Of a stretch of 28,291 nt of DNA, positions 14,900 to 24,471 are shown in pieces. This DNA comes from Anaeromyxobacter_A sp035636195 (GTDB lineage Bacteria > Myxococcota > Myxococcia > Myxococcales > Anaeromyxobacteraceae): contig DASPZP010000378.1 in assembly GCA_035636195.1 (NCBI GenBank), positions 1-28,291 on the forward strand, in the 5' to 3' direction. Position numbers and translations under genes: made by a program. The first letter of the stretch is position 1. Each line of letters starts with the position of its first letter. The notes below the pieces were generated by a model. It was not told where the DNA came from and did no database searches. It was given only the letters and a program-made list of their open reading frames with translations.

Positions 14900-15832
14900 G
14901 TGGCCCTGCTCGACGCCCTGCGCGCGCTCACCTCCTTCGACCCACCGCCCGAGCTGCCGCCGTGCGACCTCGGGGAGCTGGCCGACCTGCTCGATGCGCA
15001 CGGATTGGCGCCGCTCGCCTCCTACCAGCTCGAATCGCGGCGGCTGGGCGCCGGGGTCCCGCGGGCCCTGCGCGAGCGACTGCTGCCGCTCTACCAGGGC
15101 GCCATCAACGACAACGTCTTCAAGCTCATGACGTTGAAGGGCGTCCTCCGCCACGTGGACGTCCCGGTCGTGGTGCTCGGCGCCGCCTCCTACCTCGACT
15201 GGCTTTACCCGCACCTCGCCTTCCGGCCGGTGGGGGAGCTCTCACTCGCCGTCCGGGGCGCCGACGGGGAACGCTTCGCCGCGGCGCTGGCGGGGGTGGA
15301 CTTCACGGCCGTCCAGACGGGCCCCGGCGGGCACACCGCCACCTTCGACGACGGGCGGCTGCCGCTCCACATCCAGGAAGGTTTGATCGCCGGGCGCGGG
15401 GATGAGCTCGGGCTCTTCGACGGCACGGAGCCCCTGCCGGCGCTGGGCGCGACGGCGGCGCGACCATCGGCCGAATCGGCGCTCCTCCACGCCGTCGGCG
15501 AGCTGGCGCAGGCTGGCCTCTATGCGCCGCTCCTCGCATACATCGACGTGCGCGAGCTCTTGCTCCTGCCGGCATTCGGCGAGGCGGGGAGCCGGGCGAG
15601 CGTGCGAGCGCGGTCGAGCGCGGCAGGCCTCGACCGCGCCTTGTATGGTGCCTGCGCACTCGTCGCTCACTACTTCCCGAAGGCGGCCGAACGAGCGAGC
15701 GCCCTGTCGCCGGCGCTGGGGCGGGCCGAGCGCGCAACCGTCCAGGCGATCGTGGAGAGCGCAGGCGATCCGGCGAAGCTGCGGGTGGCGCGGGGGGCCG
15801 AGGCAGCCGCGAGGTTGCTCCTGGCACCGTGA
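14900..15832 (+). CDS. Nucleotidyltransferase-fold protein, probably degenerate
   Basis: A 310-aa protein with a likely GTG start at 14900. It follows the plan of the uncharacterised nucleotidyltransferase family common in polysaccharide loci: an N-terminal helical region, then VVVLGAASYLDWLYPHLAFRPVGELSLAV (split here as VVLGAASYLDWLYP at 91-104 and RPVGELSLAV at 109-118), a strand-rich part, and DGRLPLHIQEGL at 151-162. In active relatives these read LKGxAL, GDxDLLV and VDLHW. Here the Lys is replaced and the catalytic D-x-D is E113-L-S115, so transfer activity is unlikely. The C-terminal half is helical and Ala-rich. It lies 49 bp upstream of ugd on the same strand. Function unknown; a binding or scaffold role is possible. 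Confidence 0.65.
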   Translation: MALLDALRALTSFDPPPELPPCDLGELADLLDAHGLAPLASYQLESRRLGAGVPRALRERLLPLYQGAINDNVFKLMTLKGVLRHVDVPVVVLGAASYLDWLYPHLAFRPVGELSLAVRGADGERFAAALAGVDFTAVQTGPGGHTATFDDGRLPLHIQEGLIAGRGDELGLFDGTEPLPALGATAARPSAESALLHAVGELAQAGLYAPLLAYIDVRELLLLPAFGEAGSRASVRARSSAAGLDRALYGACALVAHYFPKAAERASALSPALGRAERATVQAIVESAGDPAKLRVARGAEAAARLLLAP

Positions 15833-15881
15833 AGCGCCTGCCCTGTGCTAGGTTCCGGCCGCCCAGCCAGGGGAGCACGCC

Positions 15882-17186
15882 TTGAAGATCGCCGTCATCG
15901 GAACCGGCTACGTCGGCCTCGTCACGGGCACGTGCCTCGCCGAGTCGGGGAACGACGTCACCTGCGTCGACCTCGACCCGAAGAAGATCCTGACGCTCCG
16001 CCAGGGCGGAATCCCGATCTACGAGCCCGGCCTGGAGGAGCTCGTCCGCCGCAACACGCGCGAGAAGCGGCTCCACTTCACCACCTCGGTCGAGGAGGCG
16101 ATGCAGGAGACCACCGTCGCCTTCATCGCGGTGGGCACCCCTCCCGGCGAGACCGGCGAGGCCGACCTCTCCCACGTGCTGGCGGCCGCGGAGGAGCTCG
16201 GCCGGAGCCTCGACCGCTACACGGTGGTGGTGAACAAGAGCACCGTCCCGGTGGGGAGCTCGGAGCGCGTGCGCGAGGCGGTGGCGAAGGTGGCGCGCGC
16301 CGAGTTCGACGTGGTCTCGAACCCCGAGTTCCTGAAGGAGGGCTCGGCGATCGAGGACTTCATGCGGCCCGACCGGTTGGTGGTGGGCGTCGCCTCGGAC
16401 CGCGCCCGCAAGGTGATGGCGGAGCTCTACGCCCCGTTCGTGCGGACCGAGCAGCCCATCCTCTTCATGGATCCGCGCTCGGCCGAGCTGACCAAGTACG
16501 CGGCCAACGCCATGCTGGCGACGCGTATCTCGTTCATGAACGACGTGGCGGCGCTGTGCGACCGGCTCGGCTGCGATGTGGACCAGGTCCGGCGCGGCAT
16601 GGGCTCCGACAAGCGCATCGGCTACCCGTTCCTCTTCCCCGGGGTGGGATTCGGCGGCTCGTGCTTCCCGAAGGACGTGCGGGCGGTCATGACGATGGCC
16701 CGCCAGCTCGGGCTCGACTTCGACCTCCTCCGCGCGGTCGAGCGGGTGAACGAGCGGCAGAAACGGCTCATGTTCGACAAGGCGCTGAAGCACTTCGGCT
16801 CCCTCTCGGGCAAGCGCTTCGGGCTATGGGGCCTCGCCTTCAAGCCCAAGACGGACGACATGCGCGAGGCGCCGTCGCTCACGCTCATCCAGCTGCTCAC
16901 CGGCGCCGGGGTCGAGGTCACCGCCCACGACCCGGTGGCGGCCGAGGTCGCCCGCCCGCTCCTCGGACCGCACGTGCGCCTCGCCGAGGAGCCCTACGCG
17001 GCGGCCGAGGGCGCCGACGCGCTCGTGCTCGTCACCGAGTGGAACGAGTTCCGCTCGCCCGACTACGAGCGGCTCGCCCGCGTCATGCGGGGCAGGGTGC
17101 TCTTCGACGGGCGGAACGCGTGGGACCGCCAGAGGGCCCGCGCGGCGGGCTTCACCTACTTCGGCGTCGGACGGGCGGCCCAGTAG
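15882..17186 (+). CDS. ugd: UDP-glucose 6-dehydrogenase
   Basis: A 434-aa enzyme. The TTG at 15882 is chosen because GGGGAG lies 6 bp upstream and the Rossmann fold starts at once (KIAVIGTGYVGLVTGTCLA). Motifs: GTGYVG at 7-12, NKSTVPVGSS at 118-127, SNPEFLKEGSAIEDF at 146-160, Lys205 in TKYAANAM, and the catalytic Cys261 in GVGFGGSCFPKD. LWGLAFKPKTDDMREAPS lies in the C-terminal domain. It oxidises UDP-glucose to UDP-glucuronate with two NAD+, supplying the uronic acid for capsule or LPS and a precursor for other UDP-sugars. Only 6 bp separate its stop from that of the convergent peptidase gene, so the two transcripts must overlap or end very tightly. Confidence 0.96.
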   Translation: MKIAVIGTGYVGLVTGTCLAESGNDVTCVDLDPKKILTLRQGGIPIYEPGLEELVRRNTREKRLHFTTSVEEAMQETTVAFIAVGTPPGETGEADLSHVLAAAEELGRSLDRYTVVVNKSTVPVGSSERVREAVAKVARAEFDVVSNPEFLKEGSAIEDFMRPDRLVVGVASDRARKVMAELYAPFVRTEQPILFMDPRSAELTKYAANAMLATRISFMNDVAALCDRLGCDVDQVRRGMGSDKRIGYPFLFPGVGFGGSCFPKDVRAVMTMARQLGLDFDLLRAVERVNERQKRLMFDKALKHFGSLSGKRFGLWGLAFKPKTDDMREAPSLTLIQLLTGAGVEVTAHDPVAAEVARPLLGPHVRLAEEPYAAAEGADALVLVTEWNEFRSPDYERLARVMRGRVLFDGRNAWDRQRARAAGFTYFGVGRAAQ

Positions 17187-17192
17187 GCGTCC

Positions 17193-19073
17193 TCAGCGCG
17201 CCCGCGCCTGCTTCTGCAACAGCCTCTCGATCTCGTCCATCGTCGCGTTCATCTCGGCCATCGCCGCCTTGAACGGTGCCGGCGTCGTCATGTCGACCCC
17301 CGCGTCCCGCAAGAGGTCGATCGGATAGCGCGAGCCGCCGGCGGCGAGCATGCCGAGGTACGCGTCCCGGCGCCTCGTCTCGCCGCGGGCGGCCTCCTCG
17401 CGCACGCCGCGCGCGAGCGACGTCGAGGCGACGAGGCTCGTCGCGTACTGGTACACGTAGAAGTTTCGATAGAAGTGCGGGATCATCGCCCACTCGGTCG
17501 CGACGAGATCGTCGACCCGGCAGACGCCCTGGTCGTGTCCGTAGTACTCGCGCGTGATCTTGAGATACAGCGCCGAGAGGTTCTCGCCGGTGAGCGTCTC
17601 GCCGCGCTCCGCCAGCTCGTGGATCGCGAGCTCGAACTCCGCGAACTGCGTCTGGCGGAAGAGCGTCTGGCGCAGGTTGTCGAGCTGCGTGCCGAGCAGG
17701 AAGAGGCGCGTCGCGTCGTCCTTCGCCCGCCCGAGCAGGTGGTGGACGAGCAGGTTCTCGTTGAAGGTGGACGCGACCTCGGCGACGAAGATCGGGTACT
17801 CGAACGTGGGGTACGGCTGGTGCTCGAACGCGAGGGCGGTGTGCATCGAGTGGCCGGACTCGTGCGCGAGCGTCGAGAGATCGAGGTAGAGGCCGTTGAA
17901 GTTGAGGAGCTGGTAAGGATGGACGCCGTAGACGCCCGTCGAGTACGCGCCGGCGCGCTTGCCCGTCGTCGGGAGGAAGTCGGTCCAGCGGCTCTCGAAT
18001 CCCTTCCGCAGCTCCTGGACGTAGGCCGTCCCGAGCGGCGCGAGCGCGTCGAGCGTCAACGACCGCGCCTCGTCCGGATCGAAGCGCAGGTCCACCGTCG
18101 CCACCGCGGGCGCGTAGAGGTCCTGGTAGCGCAGGACGTCGAGGCCGAGCATTCGCTTCCGGAGCGCGAGCGAGCGGTGGAACGTGGGCAGGCTCGCGTG
18201 CACGTCCGCGAGGAGCCGGCGGTAGACGGCGGTCGGGATGTTGTCGGTGAAGAGCGCCGCGGCGAGCGCCGACTCGAAGCGCCGCGCGGTCTTCGTGAAG
18301 AGGTGCCCCTTCACCTGCGCGTAGAGCGTCGCGCCCATCGTGCCCTGGTACGTGCGGAGCGTGCCGAGGAAGGCGTCGAAGACCTTGTCCCGATCCTCGC
18401 GAACCTTCGAGGCGCGGTGCAGCGTGAACGCGGAGGGGTCGATCCGCGCCTCGCCCGTCGTGAGCCGCACGGTCGGCCACGGGATGTCGGCGTCCTTGAG
18501 GATGCCGTATGCCGATCGCGCCCCTTGCCCGACGCCCTCGGCCTCGGCGACGAGCTTCTCCTCCGACGCGGAGAGCGTGTGGGGCTTCGCGCGCAGCGTG
18601 TCCTCCAGGAAGAAGCGGTAGGGGGCGAGCCGCGGGTCCTTCTCGACGAACCCGCGCACCTTCGCGGCGTCGAGACGCAGCAGCTCCGGCCTGACCCAGG
18701 CGAGCGCGGCGCCGAGGTCGACCTGGAGCTGCTCCGCCGCCTGGCGCAGCTCGCGCGGCCGTGCGGCGCGCGTGTCCTCGTCGGACAGCGCCTCCGCATA
18801 GACGGCCAGCCGCGACAGCTCGAGCTGCGCGCCATAGATGGCATCGAGGGCGCGGAACAGCGCCTCGGCCGAGTCGCCGAGGTGGCCCTGGTGCTCGGCG
18901 AGCCGCGGGAGCCGCGCGCGCAGCGCGTCTCGCGCCTTCGTCCAGGCGGCCTCCGACGGATAGAGGTCCGCGAGGTTCCACTTGTACTTGTCGGGGACCT
19001 CGGAGCGCTCGCGAGCCGAGACGGGCGCGGCCAGGAGCGGAACGACGAGCGCGAGGGCGCGTGCGAAGTGCAT
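17193..19073 (-). CDS. pepF: Exported M3 family oligoendopeptidase F-like metalloprotease
   Basis: A 626-aa zinc peptidase. The ATG at 19073 follows AAGGAGG. The first 20 residues form a signal peptide (hydrophobic ALALVVPLLAAP, cleavage likely after VSA at 18-20), so the enzyme is probably periplasmic, unlike cytoplasmic PepF of lactococci. The mature part starts with the usual YKWNLADLYPS (30-40). The zinc site HESGH is at 404-408 and the third ligand is Glu432 in AEVASTFNEN. The late region holds TEWAMIPHFYRNFYVYQYAT, which matches the family's substrate-binding region. It would cut short peptides, about 7-17 residues in known members. It stands alone on its strand; the LON-domain gene upstream ends 98 bp away. 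Confidence 0.94.
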   Translation of the reverse strand: MHFARALALVVPLLAAPVSARERSEVPDKYKWNLADLYPSEAAWTKARDALRARLPRLAEHQGHLGDSAEALFRALDAIYGAQLELSRLAVYAEALSDEDTRAARPRELRQAAEQLQVDLGAALAWVRPELLRLDAAKVRGFVEKDPRLAPYRFFLEDTLRAKPHTLSASEEKLVAEAEGVGQGARSAYGILKDADIPWPTVRLTTGEARIDPSAFTLHRASKVREDRDKVFDAFLGTLRTYQGTMGATLYAQVKGHLFTKTARRFESALAAALFTDNIPTAVYRRLLADVHASLPTFHRSLALRKRMLGLDVLRYQDLYAPAVATVDLRFDPDEARSLTLDALAPLGTAYVQELRKGFESRWTDFLPTTGKRAGAYSTGVYGVHPYQLLNFNGLYLDLSTLAHESGHSMHTALAFEHQPYPTFEYPIFVAEVASTFNENLLVHHLLGRAKDDATRLFLLGTQLDNLRQTLFRQTQFAEFELAIHELAERGETLTGENLSALYLKITREYYGHDQGVCRVDDLVATEWAMIPHFYRNFYVYQYATSLVASTSLARGVREEAARGETRRRDAYLGMLAAGGSRYPIDLLRDAGVDMTTPAPFKAAMAEMNATMDEIERLLQKQARAR

Positions 19074-19171
19074 GCCCCTCCTTAAGCCACTCCGCTCGAC
19101 CCGGCAGCACGCTCCGGGCCCGCTCCCGCGCCCACTCCCGACGGGGGCTCAGCCGCGCCCCACCCCGCGGC

Positions 19172-19870
19172 TCACGCGCTCGGCGTCCGCCCGCGCGACA
19201 GCATGAGGATGACGCTCGCCACCTCGCCGGTGACGAGGTCGAGGCGCTTCGCGAGATCGAGCTCCTCGATGACGGCGATGCGGGGCCCGGGCTCGCTCAC
19301 CACCGCGGCGGCCACGAGGTCGGCGAGCTGCGACGGCGACTCGGTGCGGGTCGCGAGCTCCGCGAGCTGCGGGGCGCCCGACTCCGGCGGCAGCACCTCC
19401 GCCAGCCGCAGCACGCACGCCTCGAGCGCCTGGCGCTGGCGGACGAGCGCGGCCGAACCGGCGGGCGGGTAGACGTCCTCCAGCACCTCGCCCCGGAACT
19501 CGCGGTACGGCTTGCCGTTGTCGAGCTCCTCCACCAGCCGGACCCGCTCCAGCCCCCGCACCACGATGTGGTAGCGGCCGTCGGGGAGCTGCTCCTCGGC
19601 CTCGATGAAGCCGGCCCCGGCGATGGGGTGGATGGGGGCTCGATCCTGGCTCGCGCCCTCCTCGGAGGCGAGGGTCGCCACCGCGACCATGCGGTCGCCC
19701 GCCAGCGCGTCGGCCACCAGCGTGCGGTAGCGGGGCTCGAAGATGTGAAAAGGCGTGGGCGTCCCCGGGAGGACGACCACGCCCGGCAGCGGGAGGACCT
19801 TCAGCGCGCGACAGGACCCGGCGAGCGCGGCGCGCAGGTCGTCGAGGTCGTAGTCCGCGTCGTCAGGCAT
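19172..19870 (-). CDS. LON substrate-binding domain protein
   Basis: A 232-aa protein; ATG at 19870, with no strong Shine-Dalgarno. It matches the stand-alone LON N-terminal (PUA-like) domain family: LKVLPLPGVVVLPGTPTPFHIFEPRYR (split: LKVLPLPGVVVLPG at 23-36, PFHIFEPRYRTLV at 40-52), then HPIAGAGFIEAEEQLPDGRY and VVRGLERVRLVEEL. The second half is helical, with Leu/Ala heptads, like the linker after the LON domain. There is no ATPase or Ser-Lys protease domain. Such proteins are thought to bind unfolded or hydrophobic segments; no precise function is known. It lies 47 bp downstream of hppA on the same strand and may be co-transcribed. Confidence 0.88.
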   Translation of the reverse strand: MPDDADYDLDDLRAALAGSCRALKVLPLPGVVVLPGTPTPFHIFEPRYRTLVADALAGDRMVAVATLASEEGASQDRAPIHPIAGAGFIEAEEQLPDGRYHIVVRGLERVRLVEELDNGKPYREFRGEVLEDVYPPAGSAALVRQRQALEACVLRLAEVLPPESGAPQLAELATRTESPSQLADLVAAAVVSEPGPRIAVIEELDLAKRLDLVTGEVASVILMLSRGRTPSA

Positions 19871-19917
19871 CGAGCACCCGGTGGCGGGGAACAGGAGCCC
19901 CCCGCCCCGGCCGCGGA

Positions 19918-22344
<2,427 letters not shown>

Positions 22345-22447
22345 GAGCGTGCGCTTCCGGTGAGGACCCTAGTGGCCGGGAGTGAGGGCGCTGCGAATGG
22401 GCCAAGAGCCCGAAATTCGGAGGGCCGCAATTTACCGGGGGCGGCGC

Positions 22448-22481
22448 GGCAGGGCAAGAGGCGAGGGGGGGCTGCCCTGCC
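22448..22481 (-). terminator. Hairpin directly after the exbD stop, possible terminator
   Basis: GGCAGGGCA (22448-22456) and TGCCCTGCC (22473-22481) are perfect inverted repeats with a 16-nt C-rich loop on the transcribed strand. They begin immediately after the stop codon of the second exbD. There is no clear U-tract after the stem, so it may be a weak terminator or an mRNA 3' end protector. Confidence 0.45.
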
Positions 22482-23036
22482 CTACTTCTTGGTGACTTCG
22501 TCCAGCGTGGCGAAGTTCACGTTGCCGTAGCCGGCCTCGGCGGCCGAGGCCATCACCCGCCGCACGAGGCGGAAGGGGACCTTCACGTCCGCCTGCACGT
22601 TCACCTCACCCTTCCAGTTCTTCTCGCGGTCGCGATCGTTCTGGTGGATGAAATCGTAGCGCTTCTTCTCGTCGCGCAGCTTCTCGACGAGGGGCGCGAT
22701 GATCTGCGACGGATCCTTCTCGACCTCCGCGACCTCGGCCACCTTCATGCCGGAGATGACCACCTGCGTCGCGCTGATCGCCACCACCGGCGCCACCTCG
22801 ATCGTCTGGCCGTGGTGCGCGTCGGGCAGCTTGATGTCCCGCTGCATGTAGAGGACTTCGCCCGTGGCCGAGAACTGCTGCAGCAGGAAGATGACGAGCA
22901 TCGTCATCATGTCGACCATCGGCACGACGTTCAGGTCGACGTTGGTCGTGCGGTGGCTGCCGTGCATCTTGCCGCCGATGACCTTCGAGGCGGCGAAGCG
23001 CTTGGCCGGCCGCTTTCCTGGCGCGACGATCGGCAT
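22482..23036 (-). CDS. exbD: ExbD/TolR-type proton-motor subunit 2 (AglS-like)
   Basis: A 184-aa single-pass membrane protein. After a basic cytoplasmic tail comes NVDLNVVPMVDMMTMLVIFLL at about 32-52 (given in part), with the proton-accepting Asp42 in the helix, then a periplasmic domain of about 110 residues. ExbD/TolR proteins pair with a TolQ/ExbB channel to turn the proton gradient into movement in an outer-membrane or envelope partner. The ATG directly follows the preceding gene's stop (23037), so translation is coupled. The periplasmic domain is longer than in typical ExbD (about 140 aa total), with charged stretches such as HQNDRDREKNWKGE. Its order after TolQ and a first TolR matches Myxococcus aglR-aglQ-aglS. 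Confidence 0.88.
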   Translation of the reverse strand: MPIVAPGKRPAKRFAASKVIGGKMHGSHRTTNVDLNVVPMVDMMTMLVIFLLQQFSATGEVLYMQRDIKLPDAHHGQTIEVAPVVAISATQVVISGMKVAEVAEVEKDPSQIIAPLVEKLRDEKKRYDFIHQNDRDREKNWKGEVNVQADVKVPFRLVRRVMASAAEAGYGNVNFATLDEVTKK

Positions 23037-23525
23037 CTAGCCGGCCCCCATGACCGAGACGTTGGCGAGGCCGGCGCCCACGCAGGCGTCGATGGCGTGG
23101 ATGAGGTCCGCGTAGACGACGGCGTCGTCGGCCGCGACCGTGATGGCGGCCTGGTCGGGGAACTCGGACTTCAGCTTCTTCAGCCGCTCGGCGAGGCCCT
23201 TCAGGTCGTACTGGACGCTGCCGTCGGCGCCGCGGCCAGCGGCCGGCAGCTCGATCTGGGCCCCGGCGCTGGTGGCGAGCACGTAGCCGCGCTCGCCGAT
23301 GGTGAGCGTCACCGTGAGCGACTTCGTGGTCTGGGTCTCGGCCGGCAGTCCGCTGTTCCCCATGGGCGCGGCCTGCAGGCGGGAGATCTGCGTCCACACG
23401 GCCGTGAAGAGGAGGAAGGAGATGCAGCAGGAGAGGAGGTCGATGGCGGGGACGACGTTCACCACCGCGTCGAGCGCCCGCTTCTTCTTCTTGCCCCCGG
23501 CCTCGGGCAGCGCAGTGCCGCCCAT
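23037..23525 (-). CDS. exbD: ExbD/TolR-type proton-motor subunit 1 (AglQ-like)
   Basis: A 162-aa single-pass membrane protein. A Lys-rich start (GKKKKRALDAVVNVVPAIDL, 11-30) leads into the helix with the key Asp29, and DLLSCCISFLLFTAVW follows. The rest is a periplasmic domain with the typical ExbD strand pattern, ending in TVAADDAVVYADLIHAID. The stop codon abuts the start of the second exbD, and the gene begins 3 bp after the TolQ/ExbB stop. The two Cys in the membrane helix are unusual. Two non-identical TolR-type subunits per TolQ is the arrangement of the Myxococcus gliding/sporulation motor AglRQS, so a similar envelope motor is inferred. Confidence 0.88.
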   Translation of the reverse strand: MGGTALPEAGGKKKKRALDAVVNVVPAIDLLSCCISFLLFTAVWTQISRLQAAPMGNSGLPAETQTTKSLTVTLTIGERGYVLATSAGAQIELPAAGRGADGSVQYDLKGLAERLKKLKSEFPDQAAITVAADDAVVYADLIHAIDACVGAGLANVSVMGAG

Positions 23526-23528
23526 GGC

Positions 23529-24230
23529 TTATTCCACCGTCTCCTCGACGGCGGCCTCGGCCGCCGCCGCAACGGAGGCGGGCATCTTCATCTTGTCCCG
23601 GTTGGCGACGATGAGGTTCAGGACGCCGACCGACGACTCGTTGATGTCCTCCACCATCGACTGCGTGCGGCCCTGCAGGACCGAGTAGCTGACGAGGGTG
23701 GTGATGGCCACGAGGAGGCCGAAGGCGGTGCAGTACATCGCCTCCGAGATGCCCTGGGAGAGGATGGTCGCCTTGTCGGCCGGGTTCGCGTTCGCCACCG
23801 CGCCGAAGCAGTGGATGAGGCCGATGATGGTGCCGAGCAGGCCGAGCAGGGTGGCGACGTTCGAGATCATCGCCAGGTAGCCGGTGCGGCGCTCGATCTT
23901 GGGGCTCTCGCGCAGCGAGGCCTCGTCCATGGCGGCCTGCACGTCGTCGTCGCCTTTCGGCACGTTGATGAGCCCGGCCTTCACCACGGAGACGAGCGGC
24001 ACCTTCTTCTGACCGGCGCAGTAGCTGATCGCCTTGTCCAGATCGCCGGCGTAGATGTGCTTCTTCAGTCCTTTGAGGAAGGGCTCCTTGTCGATCGCCG
24101 CCCGCGCATAGAGCACGTAGATGCGCTCGATGATGATGGCGACGCCGAACAGGAAGGAGATCGAGATCGGGTACATCCCGATCCCGCCCTTGTCGAACGC
24201 TTCGAACATGCTGCCGAACAGGTTGCCCAT
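23529..24230 (-). CDS. exbB: MotA/TolQ/ExbB proton channel family protein (AglR-like)
   Basis: A 233-aa protein. The open frame continues to 24296, but the ATG at 24230 has GGAGGA 8-13 bp upstream and starts a normal N-terminus (MGNLFGSMFEAFDKGGIGMYP). Three membrane segments lie at about 22-42, 124-145 and 163-185. The family core ISNVATLLGLLGTIIGLIHCF (122-142) carries the conserved Gly/Thr pattern that lines the proton path with the ExbD Asp, and SQGISEAMYCTAFGLLVAI (158-176) is the usual third-helix region. It is the first gene of the three-gene motor operon. A GGACGGG hairpin in its 5' leader may influence expression. Confidence 0.93.
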   Translation of the reverse strand: MGNLFGSMFEAFDKGGIGMYPISISFLFGVAIIIERIYVLYARAAIDKEPFLKGLKKHIYAGDLDKAISYCAGQKKVPLVSVVKAGLINVPKGDDDVQAAMDEASLRESPKIERRTGYLAMISNVATLLGLLGTIIGLIHCFGAVANANPADKATILSQGISEAMYCTAFGLLVAITTLVSYSVLQGRTQSMVEDINESSVGVLNLIVANRDKMKMPASVAAAAEAAVEETVE

Positions 24231-24263
24231 CGCGACGCGTCCTCCAGGCTGGTCCCGAGCGGG

Positions 24264-24280
24264 GGACGGGCGACCCGTCC
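24264..24280. repeat. Hairpin in exbB leader
   Basis: GGACGGG (24264-24270) and CCCGTCC (24274-24280) are perfect inverted repeats with a CGA loop, lying 34-50 nt upstream of the exbB ATG on the minus strand. This is a very stable small stem and could act in the 5' untranslated region. Its role is unknown. Confidence 0.45.
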
Positions 24281-24309
24281 TGTACCCCGCGCGCACGACA
24301 CCGACGTGA

Positions 24310-24339
24310 CCCGTACCACGGGGCAGGAAACACCGTCAA
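24310..24339 (-). promoter_or_regulatory. Candidate promoter of the exbB-exbD-exbD operon
   Basis: On the minus strand TTGACG (plus 24339-24334) is a good -35 box. After an 18-bp spacer comes TACGGG (plus 24315-24310), a poor -10. The start would fall near 24303, leaving a leader of about 70 nt that contains the 24264-24280 hairpin. The -10 is weak, so confidence is low. Confidence 0.28.
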
Positions 24340-24471
24340 CGCGGTGGTTTACGCACTTCGGCTCACCCTGCGTGAGACGGGCGCGACCCTGACCAGCATG
24401 GTCTTCATGCACGGCCCGGGTCGCAATTGCCCAAGGGGCGCGGCGCGTTGTACCGTGCCCACCCCTCCCCC

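Noticed and set aside
15303..16793. Long minus-strand open frame opposite ugd
   Set aside because: It overlaps two plus-strand genes with clear family motifs and has no recognisable domain of its own.
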